Assembly: GCA_021789395.1 (NCBI GenBank)
Contig: JAJYJP010000022.1
Coordinates: 1 to 12,160, forward strand
Source: a bacterium
GTDB taxonomy: Bacteria > Patescibacteriota > Minisyncoccia > Moranbacterales > UBA2206
DNA: 12,160 nucleotides
Reading direction: 5' to 3'
Shown: positions 5,747 through 11,598 of the stretch, piece after piece
Layout: each line of letters starts with the position of its first letter
How positions within the stretch are numbered: the stretch's first letter is position 1
The notes under the pieces: model-generated
Seen by the model: the letters and a program-made list of their open reading frames with translations, nothing else
Databases searched by the model: none
What the model was told of the DNA's origin: nothing
Program-made: the position numbers and the translations under genes

Positions 5747-5947
5747 ATGGAGATTTTCGCTTCAAAGAAGCAGGAATTAGAAAAGGCGGTCCAGATCTTT
5801 GAAAACATCTACGGAGGATTTTCAGGAATGATGGTTGCATGGGCAAAAAATCAAATACCAAGAGATATTTTCACTGCACATTTGGAAAGAAAAAAATTGC
5901 TTCGCCAACCAGAACTTCTCTACACTTCCCTTTCTAACCTCCGCTAA
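5747..5947 (+). CDS. Small protein of unknown function with a strong ribosome binding site
   Basis: The 66-residue product is predicted mostly helical and soluble: an N-terminal charged helix (SKKQELEKAVQIFENIY, 6-22), a Gly-containing turn, an amphipathic stretch with MMVAW, and a basic second half. I recognise no family. Its best evidence is an excellent ribosome binding site, GGGAGGG at 5735-5741, five bases before the ATG. Every recognised housekeeping gene here lacks one. It lies alone on plus between convergent/divergent minus genes (smc and rpsP). A terminator hairpin stands just upstream of its start, which suggests conditional expression. A perfect AT-rich palindrome (5950-5967) and a second hairpin follow its stop codon. 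Confidence 0.65.
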   Translation: MEIFASKKQELEKAVQIFENIYGGFSGMMVAWAKNQIPRDIFTAHLERKKLLRQPELLYTSLSNLR

Positions 5948-5949
5948 CT

Positions 5950-6003
5950 AAATTCAAACTTGAATTTAAAAAAATTTTTCTCAATATTAATTATTGAAAA
6001 AAA
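5950..6003. terminator. AT-rich hairpins between the 66-residue gene and smc
   Basis: AAATTCAA-AC-TTGAATTT (5950-5967) is a perfect palindrome. It is followed by an imperfect hairpin with arms 5975-5986 and 5992-6003 (TCAATA/TATTGA core, T and A flanks). The stems are weak, having almost no G-C pairs, but A and T runs lie on both sides. They are the only candidate terminators for the two convergent genes. Confidence 0.45.
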
Positions 6004-6020
6004 TTAGCGGGGGTTTCTTT

Positions 6021-8363
6021 TTATTTATTCAAGATTTTTCCGCCCTGGCCGATTTGGTCAAGATGAACGGAAAGAAGTTTAGAAATGCCGTCCTCACCCA
6101 TGGTGACGCCATACAGAAGCGACGCTTGGCGCATCGTTTCGCGATTATGGGTAATGATGACAAATTGCGTATTATTGGAAAGTTCCTGGATGATCCGGCC
6201 AAACCGGCGGGAGTTAGCCTCATCCAACGCCGCCTCGACTTCATCCAATACGGCAAACGGCGGCGGATTGTGCGAGATGATCGCGAAAAGCAAAGCCAGC
6301 GAAGTAAGTGACCGTTCACCGCCGGAAAGCATCGAAAGGTTATTGATTTTCTTGCCCGGCGGCGAAGCAAAAATATCGATGCCGGTTTCAGTTTTTTGGC
6401 CGACGTCCTCCGGAGTCGACCCTCCGACCTCGCTTTCGGCGAGCGTCGGAGCCTCTTCCTCTAACAATTCGCCGATATCTCTCTTAGGTCTTTTCTTCAC
6501 CTCCACTTTTTTCAGGCTGGCGTTTCCCCCGCCGAAAATAATTCGGAAATATTTGGTAAATTCTTTGTTAATCTCTTCGAAGGTGCTGACAAAGACTTCG
6601 TTAATTTTCTGATCCATCTCTTTAATAATTTCTTTAAGAGAAACAATCGCGTTTTCAAGATCTTCGGATTCTTTGGTCAAAAATTCGTAACGCTTGTTGG
6701 TTTCTTCATATTCTTCCACGACCAGCGGATCGATTCCGCCGATTTGTTCCATCTGGATTTTCAATCGGCCAATCTCGCGCTCCAAGACATCCCTGTTGAT
6801 CTGTTCCATTTCTCCTTTCAGATCTTCCACCTGAATTTTTAATTCTTTCAAGACTTCCGAACGTAAATCTTCTTCGCGCACTTCGATTCTGGCCAGAGAA
6901 ATTTTCGCTTCGTTATATTGATCTTTTAATTTTCCAAGTTCATCCTGCTTTAGGCGCGATTCACGCTCCAATTCAAAAAATTTCTGTCGCCTGGCTCTGT
7001 CCGCCCTTATTTCTTCCGCGATCTGGTCGGCAATCGTCTTGGCTTTTTCCTGCAAACCCTGGATCTCTTTTCGAATATTTTCCGTTTTTTCTTTCAGCTC
7101 ATTCACGACAGTCATGTCTATTTCTATTTTTTTCACTTCCGAAACGTCCCGATGGGGCGTCTCCACATCCTCCTTTTTTCCTTTTTCGATATCCATTTTA
7201 AGATCGTAAAGTCGTTGCTGGATAACACGGGCAAACTCTTTAATTTCTTGCAGATCTTCTAATTTTTCAACTTTATTTATTTTTTCAATCAGATTCTCCT
7301 GATCCTTGCGAATATCTTCGATTCCTTTCCGGACATAATGCAAATCCACTGGTATGCTTTTTACCTTAATCTCTTCGATGATGGCGATGTTTTTTTGCTT
7401 TTCTTTTTCAATTTCGATGCGTCCTTCGGTTACGATCAGGTCGCGATCCAAAGCGTTTAATTTATTCCTAACCTCAGCCTGTTCTTTTTCAAGTCCGGCT
7501 AATTTTTCGTTTTCCCGTTCTTCTTTCGCTTCTTTGCCTACTTCATCCGCCAATCTGTCCGCTTCCCGTTGCACATTCATCATTCTTCGGCCGATCTCAT
7601 CTTTGTTTTCATTAAGGCGAGTTTTTTCATTCTGAAAATTTCTCCACAAAAAAGTGAAGAGCTTGGTTTGTTTTTCCTTAAGTTCCTTAGACACGCCTTC
7701 GCTCTGCATCGCTTTTTCCGCCTGGCGCTTGAGCATCTTGAGATGTGGCTTGATTTCTTCCGCCAGGCTTCTGGCTTTATCCAAATTTTCCCGCGTCGAT
7801 TCCAATTTCCGGAGAGACCGTTCTTTTTTGATCTGGTATTGTTTGACTCCGGCCGCCTCTTCGACGATCGTCCGACGCTCCAACGGCGTCGCATTGAGCA
7901 CGGCGTCCGCCATGCCTTGGTTGATGATGGAATAACTTTCCTTGCCGATGCCGGCTTTGGCCAAAAGATCGATCACGTCTTGCAAACGGACGCGCGATCC
8001 GTTGATCAGATATTCGCCTTCGCCGCTCCGGAAGATCCGCCGCGCAATCGAAACTTCTTCAAATTCCAAAGGAATTTTTTTGTCGGAATTATCGAAAATC
8101 AAAGAAACCTGGGCGCTGCCCAGTCGGGCTTTTTTACCCGAACCGGCAAAAATTATATCTTCCGACTTTTTTCCGCGCAGATTTTTCATAGACTGCTCGC
8201 CCATCACCCAGCGCATCGAATCGGCAATGTTCGATTTCCCGGAACCGTTCGGGCCGACGATGGCCGTCACGCCTTTTACGCCGTTTTCGGCACGCGAAAA
8301 ATCCAACGTCGTCTTGTTGGCAAAAGATTTGAATCCTGAAATTTCAAGCCGTTTTAGAAACAT
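6021..8363 (-). CDS. smc: Chromosome segregation SMC-family ATPase, short form without a visible hinge
   Basis: The 780-residue protein has complete SMC head halves. The N-terminal part starts FLKRLEISGFKSFA, with Walker A GPNGSGKSN (37-45) and Q-loop Gln149 in IINQG. The C-terminal part holds the signature MLSGGERSLTSLALLFAI (678-695), Walker B FAVLDEVEAALDE (703-715) and FVIITHN. Residues about 175-600 are heptad-like charged coiled coil. Bacterial SMC is usually near 1150-1200 residues with a Gly-rich hinge of about 120 residues in the middle. Here the middle (about 310-420) is only helical and charged, and no zinc-hook CxxC is present, so it is neither classical SMC nor Rad50. Residues about 620-660 are an insertion in the C-terminal head, part of it encoded by a GC-rich palindrome. 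The ATG at 8361-8363 is preceded by a TATAGT element (8391-8386). Confidence 0.92.
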   Translation of the reverse strand: MFLKRLEISGFKSFANKTTLDFSRAENGVKGVTAIVGPNGSGKSNIADSMRWVMGEQSMKNLRGKKSEDIIFAGSGKKARLGSAQVSLIFDNSDKKIPLEFEEVSIARRIFRSGEGEYLINGSRVRLQDVIDLLAKAGIGKESYSIINQGMADAVLNATPLERRTIVEEAAGVKQYQIKKERSLRKLESTRENLDKARSLAEEIKPHLKMLKRQAEKAMQSEGVSKELKEKQTKLFTFLWRNFQNEKTRLNENKDEIGRRMMNVQREADRLADEVGKEAKEERENEKLAGLEKEQAEVRNKLNALDRDLIVTEGRIEIEKEKQKNIAIIEEIKVKSIPVDLHYVRKGIEDIRKDQENLIEKINKVEKLEDLQEIKEFARVIQQRLYDLKMDIEKGKKEDVETPHRDVSEVKKIEIDMTVVNELKEKTENIRKEIQGLQEKAKTIADQIAEEIRADRARRQKFFELERESRLKQDELGKLKDQYNEAKISLARIEVREEDLRSEVLKELKIQVEDLKGEMEQINRDVLEREIGRLKIQMEQIGGIDPLVVEEYEETNKRYEFLTKESEDLENAIVSLKEIIKEMDQKINEVFVSTFEEINKEFTKYFRIIFGGGNASLKKVEVKKRPKRDIGELLEEEAPTLAESEVGGSTPEDVGQKTETGIDIFASPPGKKINNLSMLSGGERSLTSLALLFAIISHNPPPFAVLDEVEAALDEANSRRFGRIIQELSNNTQFVIITHNRETMRQASLLYGVTMGEDGISKLLSVHLDQIGQGGKILNK
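6408..6451. repeat. GC-rich palindromic element inside the smc coding region
   Basis: CTCCGAC-CTCGC (6422-6433) pairs with GCGAG-C-GTCGGAG (6439-6451) across TTTCG: twelve base pairs with one bulged C. The self-complementary CTCCGGAG (6408-6415) lies beside it. The element is far more GC-rich than the flanking gene and is read in frame as PTLAESEVGGSTPED, in an SMC head loop that is not conserved. It resembles an intragenic palindromic repeat; only one copy is visible here. Confidence 0.6.
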
Positions 8364-8418
8364 AAGTTGTCTTCTACTCTAGTGTACTATATTTTTGGAA
8401 ATTAATGAAATTTTTGGT

Positions 8419-8447
8419 TTGACAAATCGAATTATTTCTGATATTTA
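8419..8447 (+). promoter_or_regulatory. Promoter of the 38-residue gene
   Basis: Consensus TTGACA (8419-8424), a 17-base spacer and TATTTA (8442-8447), with a TG one base upstream of the -10 (extended -10 pattern). The transcript would start near 8454 and carry about 70 leader bases, including the hairpin GCGGC-ATC-GCCGC (8483-8495) ahead of the ribosome binding site. Confidence 0.6.
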
Positions 8448-8522
8448 TTAAATAAATTAGTTCTTGCCTTTATAAATTCAAAGCGGCATCGCCGCAAAAT
8501 CAAAAGGAGGTTTTTTATTTAA

Positions 8523-8639
8523 ATGACCCCAGAAGAAATCAAAGAAATACTCACTCATCGTCCCGCCTGCAGTACCAACGGCAAGCCATTACCCGATTTT
8601 CAGGTCGGAAAAGGAGATGATGGCGAAAGCAAAAAATAA
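8523..8639 (+). CDS. Very small protein of unknown function (38 residues)
   Basis: The frame ATG 8523 to TAA 8637-8639 encodes a 38-residue acidic/basic peptide: MTPEEIKEIL forms a short helix, then HRPACSTNGKPLPDF and a Gly/Asp/Lys-rich tail. It has one cysteine, no signal peptide and no membrane segment, and no family I know. The case for a real gene comes from context: a consensus promoter about 100 bases upstream, AGGAGG at 8505-8510 (spacing to the ATG rather long, 12 bases, with an in-frame stop just before the ATG), and a strong terminator 20 bases after the stop. It lies alone on plus between smc and rnc, both on minus. The stretch could instead be a small RNA that happens to contain a frame. 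Confidence 0.55.
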   Translation: MTPEEIKEILTHRPACSTNGKPLPDFQVGKGDDGESKK

Positions 8640-8659
8640 AAAACAGGACTTACAAAAAA

Positions 8660-8689
8660 CCGGACACTGCATTCATTTGGGTGTCCGGT
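8660..8689. terminator. Bidirectional intrinsic terminator between the 38-residue gene and rnc
   Basis: ACCGGACAC (8660-8668) pairs with GTGTCCGGT (8681-8689) across a 12-base loop. CTTTATTTTT follows on plus, and TTTTTTG follows on minus. It serves both the small plus-strand gene and the minus-strand rnc, whose stop codon is 24 bases away. Confidence 0.9.
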
Positions 8690-8712
8690 CTTTATTTTTA
8701 AGTAAGAAATTT

Positions 8713-9402
8713 TTACCAATTCTTTTTCTTCAATCCTTCCGCCGCCGCGTTTCTTTGCGCTTCCTGTTTGGAAGAGCCCTCGCCTTTGGCAATCAGTTCG
8801 TCTTCCAAATAAACTCCCACAATAAATTTCTTAGCATGATCCGGACCGCTTTCTTCCAGCACTCGATAAATCGGAGTGACTCCAACTTCTTCCTGCGATG
8901 CTTCCTGAAACCGGCTTTTGGGATCCATATATAATTTCTTCTCGATAATTTCCGGAAGTTTCACAATAACGTTTTTCAAAATAAATTCTTTAGCAACCTT
9001 GTAACCTTTTTCTTTTTGATCCATATAGATCGAGCCGGTTATCGCTTCAAACGCGTTGGCCAGAAGGTATTGTCTGGCCTTTCCCGTATCTTTCGCCTCG
9101 CCCTTGCTCATCAGCAAAAATTCTTCCACACCTAACTCTTTGGAAATCGAAGCCAACATCTCGCCGTTGACCAGCGCCGCCCGCCAATTAGTCAGCTCGC
9201 CCTCGGGATTGGGATAATTTTCGTACAGATATTCCGTCACTACCAATTCCAAAACGGCGTCTCCCAAAAATTCAAGGCGCTCATTATGGTCAAGCTTGTA
9301 ATCGCGATGTTCGTTCAGATAGGAACGGTGCGTCACGGCTTGCTGTAAAAGATCGGGATTGTTAAATTTTACTCCGATTTTTTCGGCTAGTTTTTCAACC
9401 AC
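8713..9402 (-). CDS. rnc: Ribonuclease III
   Basis: This 229-residue endonuclease cuts double-stranded RNA, for example in rRNA maturation. The catalytic domain (about 1-150) has the family signature NERLEFLGDAVLEL (40-53), with metal ligands Glu44 and Asp48 in the positions of E. coli Glu41 and Asp45, and Glu119 in NAFEAITGSIYMD. The site matching E. coli Asp114 is Asn116 here, a change I believe occurs in other RNase III proteins. The double-stranded RNA binding domain (about 160-227) carries IYRVLEESGPDHAKKF and the final AKGEGSSKQEAQRNAA. The start is GTG at 9400-9402, without a Shine-Dalgarno motif. It is last in the minus-strand series after nusB, from which a 126-base repeat-rich spacer separates it, and it ends at a strong terminator. 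Confidence 0.97.
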   Translation of the reverse strand: MVEKLAEKIGVKFNNPDLLQQAVTHRSYLNEHRDYKLDHNERLEFLGDAVLELVVTEYLYENYPNPEGELTNWRAALVNGEMLASISKELGVEEFLLMSKGEAKDTGKARQYLLANAFEAITGSIYMDQKEKGYKVAKEFILKNVIVKLPEIIEKKLYMDPKSRFQEASQEEVGVTPIYRVLEESGPDHAKKFIVGVYLEDELIAKGEGSSKQEAQRNAAAEGLKKKNW

Positions 9403-9403
9403 A

Positions 9404-9520
9404 ATAATTGATAATTTTCAATTTACAATTATCAATTTTCAAACAATTTTCAATTTCAAAATTTAACAATTGAAAAATTAGAAATTGTTTAGAAATCAGA
9501 AATTGGAAATTAAAAACTTA
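9404..9520. repeat. AT-rich word-repeat spacer between nusB and rnc
   Basis: The spacer is built almost entirely from variants of CAATTTTCAATT and GAAATTGG. It contains the perfect inverted repeat TTGATAATT (9408-9416) / AATTATCAA (9427-9435). A second, larger hairpin pairs 9441-9455 with 9468-9490 imperfectly. No coding frame is seen. Its composition matches the repeats near 10582, 10968-11022 and 11526. Confidence 0.7.
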
Positions 9521-9528
9521 AAAAAAAC

Positions 9529-10035
9529 TTATTTAGCTTCTTCTGACTTTCCATTTTCATCGGTCTTATTATCACCAGATCCTTTATGGTTTTTTGAAGT
9601 ATCGTCTTTCATCGGCTCGCCCAGTTCTCGATAGATCGTCCCCAAGACTCCGTTCACAAACCGGCCGGACGACTCGCCGCCAAAAGATTTCGCTAGCTCG
9701 ATTGCTTCGTTGATAGCGACTTTGGGCGGCACCTCCTCATAGTTGCCAAAGACCAGTTCATAAATTCCCAGCCGCAATATGTTGCGATCAACAACCGTCA
9801 CCTGGTCCAACGGCCATTCCGGCGCGCACTTCTCGATCAGCTTGTCGATCTGATTGCGATTCTTCAAAGTGTTTCTGACCAAATCGTTGACGAAAGAAGA
9901 ATCCTCCATGCCGGGACCGAATTCATTTATGTCCTTTTCTATTATTTCATCCAACTTGTTATCATCACGTCCGCGAAAATCCCACTCATAGAGTGACTGC
10001 ATCGCGATTGATCTTGATAGATGTCGATTGGCCAT
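9529..10035 (-). CDS. nusB: Transcription antitermination factor NusB
   Basis: The 168-residue protein is the RNA-binding NusB fold that joins NusE (S10) on the boxA RNA of rRNA operons. Recognisable parts are the N-terminal [17 protein letters not shown], the central [16 protein letters not shown] (79-94), and [32 protein letters not shown] (103-134), the family's conserved C-terminal helices. Residues from about 141 on are a hydrophilic, acidic, probably disordered tail that lengthens the usual 135-150 residues. The ATG (10033-10035) starts three bases after the stop of the 109-residue gene, so the two are co-transcribed and probably translationally coupled. Its neighbours rpmF and rnc fit a ribosome and rRNA production cluster. 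Confidence 0.96.
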   Translation of the reverse strand: MANRHLSRSIAMQSLYEWDFRGRDDNKLDEIIEKDINEFGPGMEDSSFVNDLVRNTLKNRNQIDKLIEKCAPEWPLDQVTVVDRNILRLGIYELVFGNYEEVPPKVAINEAIELAKSFGGESSGRFVNGVLGTIYRELGEPMKDDTSKNHKGSGDNKTDENGKSEEAK

Positions 10036-10038
10036 AAT

Positions 10039-10368
10039 TTAAAAATACTTTTTTATTGCTTCTTCCAATTTTTTATTATATTCCGCATTGTTCCTCGCAT
10101 TTCTATTCTGAAACCTTATCTCTCCTTTATTTTTTTCCAACCAGATTGCATAGACACCTGGACGCAACTCCTCTCCGCTAAGTAAATAGCTTAGCTCTCT
10201 TGACTTCATCGGTTCGATAAAAGCAGAACTATCCAATCCTTTAAGGACACTCCAAACTTTTTCCAATACCTCTTCGGAGTCTTCGACATATCTGAGTGCT
10301 ATCAAGTTACCATTATCCCTCATTTCGTAACTGCTTGACTGCTTTGGAACATCAAAAGATTCTTTCAT
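10039..10368 (-). CDS. Conserved-looking protein of unknown function between rpmF and nusB
   Basis: I do not recognise this 109-residue protein. It looks soluble, with no membrane segment or signal. Predicted strands NLIALRYV (21-28) and GVYAIWLEKNKGEIRFQN (71-88) and helices EEVLEKVWSVLKGL (32-45) and YNKKLEEAIKKYF (97-109) suggest a compact alpha/beta domain. It carries no cysteine and no obvious catalytic motif. Its ATG lies one base after the rpmF stop codon (10370-10372), and its stop is three bases before nusB. It is therefore the middle gene of a tight rpmF-unknown-nusB operon and likely translationally coupled. The context suggests a role linked to ribosomes or RNA, but that is guilt by association. 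Confidence 0.75.
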   Translation of the reverse strand: MKESFDVPKQSSSYEMRDNGNLIALRYVEDSEEVLEKVWSVLKGLDSSAFIEPMKSRELSYLLSGEELRPGVYAIWLEKNKGEIRFQNRNARNNAEYNKKLEEAIKKYF

Positions 10369-10369
10369 C

Positions 10370-10570
10370 TTATTTCTTATTTTTGGTAACTTTCTTCAAG
10401 GTATTTACCGCTTCCTTGCCTTTGTAGTATCCGCATTTCGGACAAGCTCGGTGCGATTTGATCATCGCTCCACACTTCGAGCATTTGACCAGCTTCTGGT
10501 TCTTGATTTCAAACTGGACTCTCGCCCGGTCTCTCCGGCCTTTAGTGTGTTTTTGCTTTTGTACTGACAT
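10370..10570 (-). CDS. rpmF: 50S ribosomal protein L32
   Basis: The 66-residue basic protein matches L32 of the zinc-binding type. The N-terminal SVQKQKHTKGRRDRAR is the family start; in many bacteria it reads AVPKxKxSKxRR. Four cysteines at residues 30, 33, 43 and 46 (CSKC and CPKC) form a zinc ribbon. GYYKGKEAV and a Lys-rich end follow. L32 is a small large-subunit protein near the peptide exit region. Its ATG has no Shine-Dalgarno motif; the 99 bases upstream up to rnhB are AT-rich, with word repeats and a weak TATAAA. It heads the tight operon with the 109-residue gene and nusB. Confidence 0.96.
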   Translation of the reverse strand: MSVQKQKHTKGRRDRARVQFEIKNQKLVKCSKCGAMIKSHRACPKCGYYKGKEAVNTLKKVTKNKK

Positions 10571-10581
10571 AATAAATTAAA

Positions 10582-10611
10582 TCAAAATTCAAAAATCAAA
10601 ATGCAAAATTC
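10582..10611. repeat. Short AT-rich word repeat upstream of rpmF
   Basis: TCAAAATTC, AAAAATCAAAATGC and AAAATTC follow one another just before the rpmF start codon, in the untranslated leader. The words are of the same kind as the spacer at 9404-9520 and the stretch inside rnhB. The other 60 bases of this gap hold no clear feature. Confidence 0.45.
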
Positions 10612-10669
10612 TTTTTCGCCCTGATTTATGCTTTCGATATTTATGATTTATAACAGCTTGATTCTATCA

Positions 10670-11413
10670 TCATTTTCTTGTTTTGACAAGACGAGCCACC
10701 GGCTCGAAGCTTTTGCGATGGATTTCGCACGGGCCAAATTCGGAAAGCATCTCCATATGCAACTTGGTGCCATAACCCTTGTGCTTGTCGAAAAAATATT
10801 CCGGATATTTTTCATGCAGCTCCAGCATCAGCCGATCGCGCGTCACTTTGGCAATTATGGACGCAGCCGAGATCGATTTCACATATTTGTCTCCATTCAC
10901 TATCGCCTTCTGTTCATACGACATATTCGGAATTTTCTTGCCTCCGTCAAAAAGAATAATGGTTTTGGAATTTTGTAATTTTGGATTTTGTTTGGAATTT
11001 GAAATTTGAAATTTGAAATTTTCTTGGTCATTGTTTCTTGTATCTTGGTTTATTTTCCGAAACAGATCGGAAACTGCGGCTTTAGCTGCCAGATATGTCG
11101 CTTCCAAAATATTTATCCGGTCGATCGTCTTGTGATCGATGATGCCAAGTCCGATATAAAAATTTTCTTGAATGAAATCGAAAAGTTTTTCCCGCTGTTT
11201 GGCGGAAAGAGTTTTGGAATCGCGGACGAGGTCAAATTCTTCAAGCGTCGGATCTTCAAAATTTTTCACTTTGATGATCGCAGCGGCTGCGACAACCGGA
11301 CCAGCCAAAGGCCCTCGTCCGGCTTCATCGACTCCGATGACGAATTCATAACCCTCGGACAAATATTTTTTTTCCAAATCAAAATTAGATTCAATCATAA
11401 TAATCTTTTTCAC
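10670..11413 (-). CDS. rnhB: Ribonuclease HII
   Basis: This enzyme of up to 247 residues removes ribonucleotides and RNA from RNA-DNA hybrids. Catalytic acids are visible: Asp29 and Glu30 in VIGVDEAGRGPLAGPV, Asp156 in ILFDGGKKIP, and Asp193 in IIAKVTRDRLM. HKGYGTKLHMEML and the final IHRKSFEPV are also family marks. Residues about 122-151 (beginning NQDTRNNDQ and containing FKFQISNSKQNPKLQNSK) are an extra, Asn/Lys/Gln-rich insertion encoded by an AT-rich repeat; without it the length is typical. The frame can start at GTG 11411-11413, but ATG 11396-11398 (residue 6) is better, because a TATCAT element (11420-11415) would place the transcript start between them. It is divergent from dnaE and 99 bases upstream of rpmF. 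Confidence 0.95.
   Translation of the reverse strand: MKKIIMIESNFDLEKKYLSEGYEFVIGVDEAGRGPLAGPVVAAAAIIKVKNFEDPTLEEFDLVRDSKTLSAKQREKLFDFIQENFYIGLGIIDHKTIDRINILEATYLAAKAAVSDLFRKINQDTRNNDQENFKFQISNSKQNPKLQNSKTIILFDGGKKIPNMSYEQKAIVNGDKYVKSISAASIIAKVTRDRLMLELHEKYPEYFFDKHKGYGTKLHMEMLSEFGPCEIHRKSFEPVARLVKTRK
10968..11022. repeat. AT-rich repeat within the rnhB coding region
   Basis: The stretch consists of GGAATTTTG/GGATTTTG words and three exact tandem copies of GAAATTT (11001-11021). It is read through by rnhB in frame as NFKFQISNSKQNPKLQ and similar residues. It matches in style the intergenic spacers in this window, so it looks like a repeat that entered a gene without breaking it. Confidence 0.7.
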
Positions 11414-11450
11414 TATGATACAGCCACTTTCGTTTTTTGAAAATCTGTTC

Positions 11451-11456
11451 TATAAT
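11451..11456 (+). promoter_or_regulatory. -10 element of the likely dnaE promoter
   Basis: A perfect TATAAT with only a poor -35 (TTTCGT at 17 bases). It would start a transcript near 11463 with a leader of about 135 bases before dnaE. The 185-base gap between rnhB and dnaE also holds the repeat words and the terminator listed separately. Confidence 0.5.
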
Positions 11457-11525
11457 TTATGCATAAACTTATCTTGCAAAAACCCATCGAGCAATCCGGG
11501 CTATGAAGATAAAGAATAGAATTAT

Positions 11526-11550
11526 GAATTTTGAATTTCGAATTTTGAAT
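11526..11550. repeat. Direct repeat GAATTTTGAAT in the dnaE leader
   Basis: Two exact copies of GAATTTTGAAT (11526-11536 and 11540-11550) are separated by TTC. They belong to the same AT-rich word family seen at 9404-9520 and 10968-11022. Confidence 0.6.
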
Positions 11551-11578
11551 AAGCCTTTAATTTAGATTGGCTTTTTTT
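11551..11578 (+). terminator. Terminator-like hairpin just upstream of dnaE
   Basis: AAGCC (11551-11555) pairs with GGCTT (11569-11573) across a 13-base loop, running into TTTTTTT and then ATTTTT. It lies between the dnaE promoter and the start codon, so it could attenuate dnaE or end a short leader RNA. The stem is only five base pairs. Confidence 0.5.
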
Positions 11579-11598
11579 ATTTTTATAAAATATTATTT

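Noticed and set aside
7569..8339. Long plus-strand open frame (256 codons) opposite smc
   Set aside because: It lies entirely antisense to the well-conserved N-terminal head of smc, and its translation is Phe/Arg/His-rich without any domain. It is a shadow of the real gene.
9404..9520. CRISPR array
   Set aside because: The repeated words are short, degenerate and irregularly spaced, without unique spacers; no cas gene is present.
11504..11566. 20-codon frame in the dnaE leader
   Set aside because: Made of the AT-rich repeat words, with no ribosome binding site and no recognisable content.
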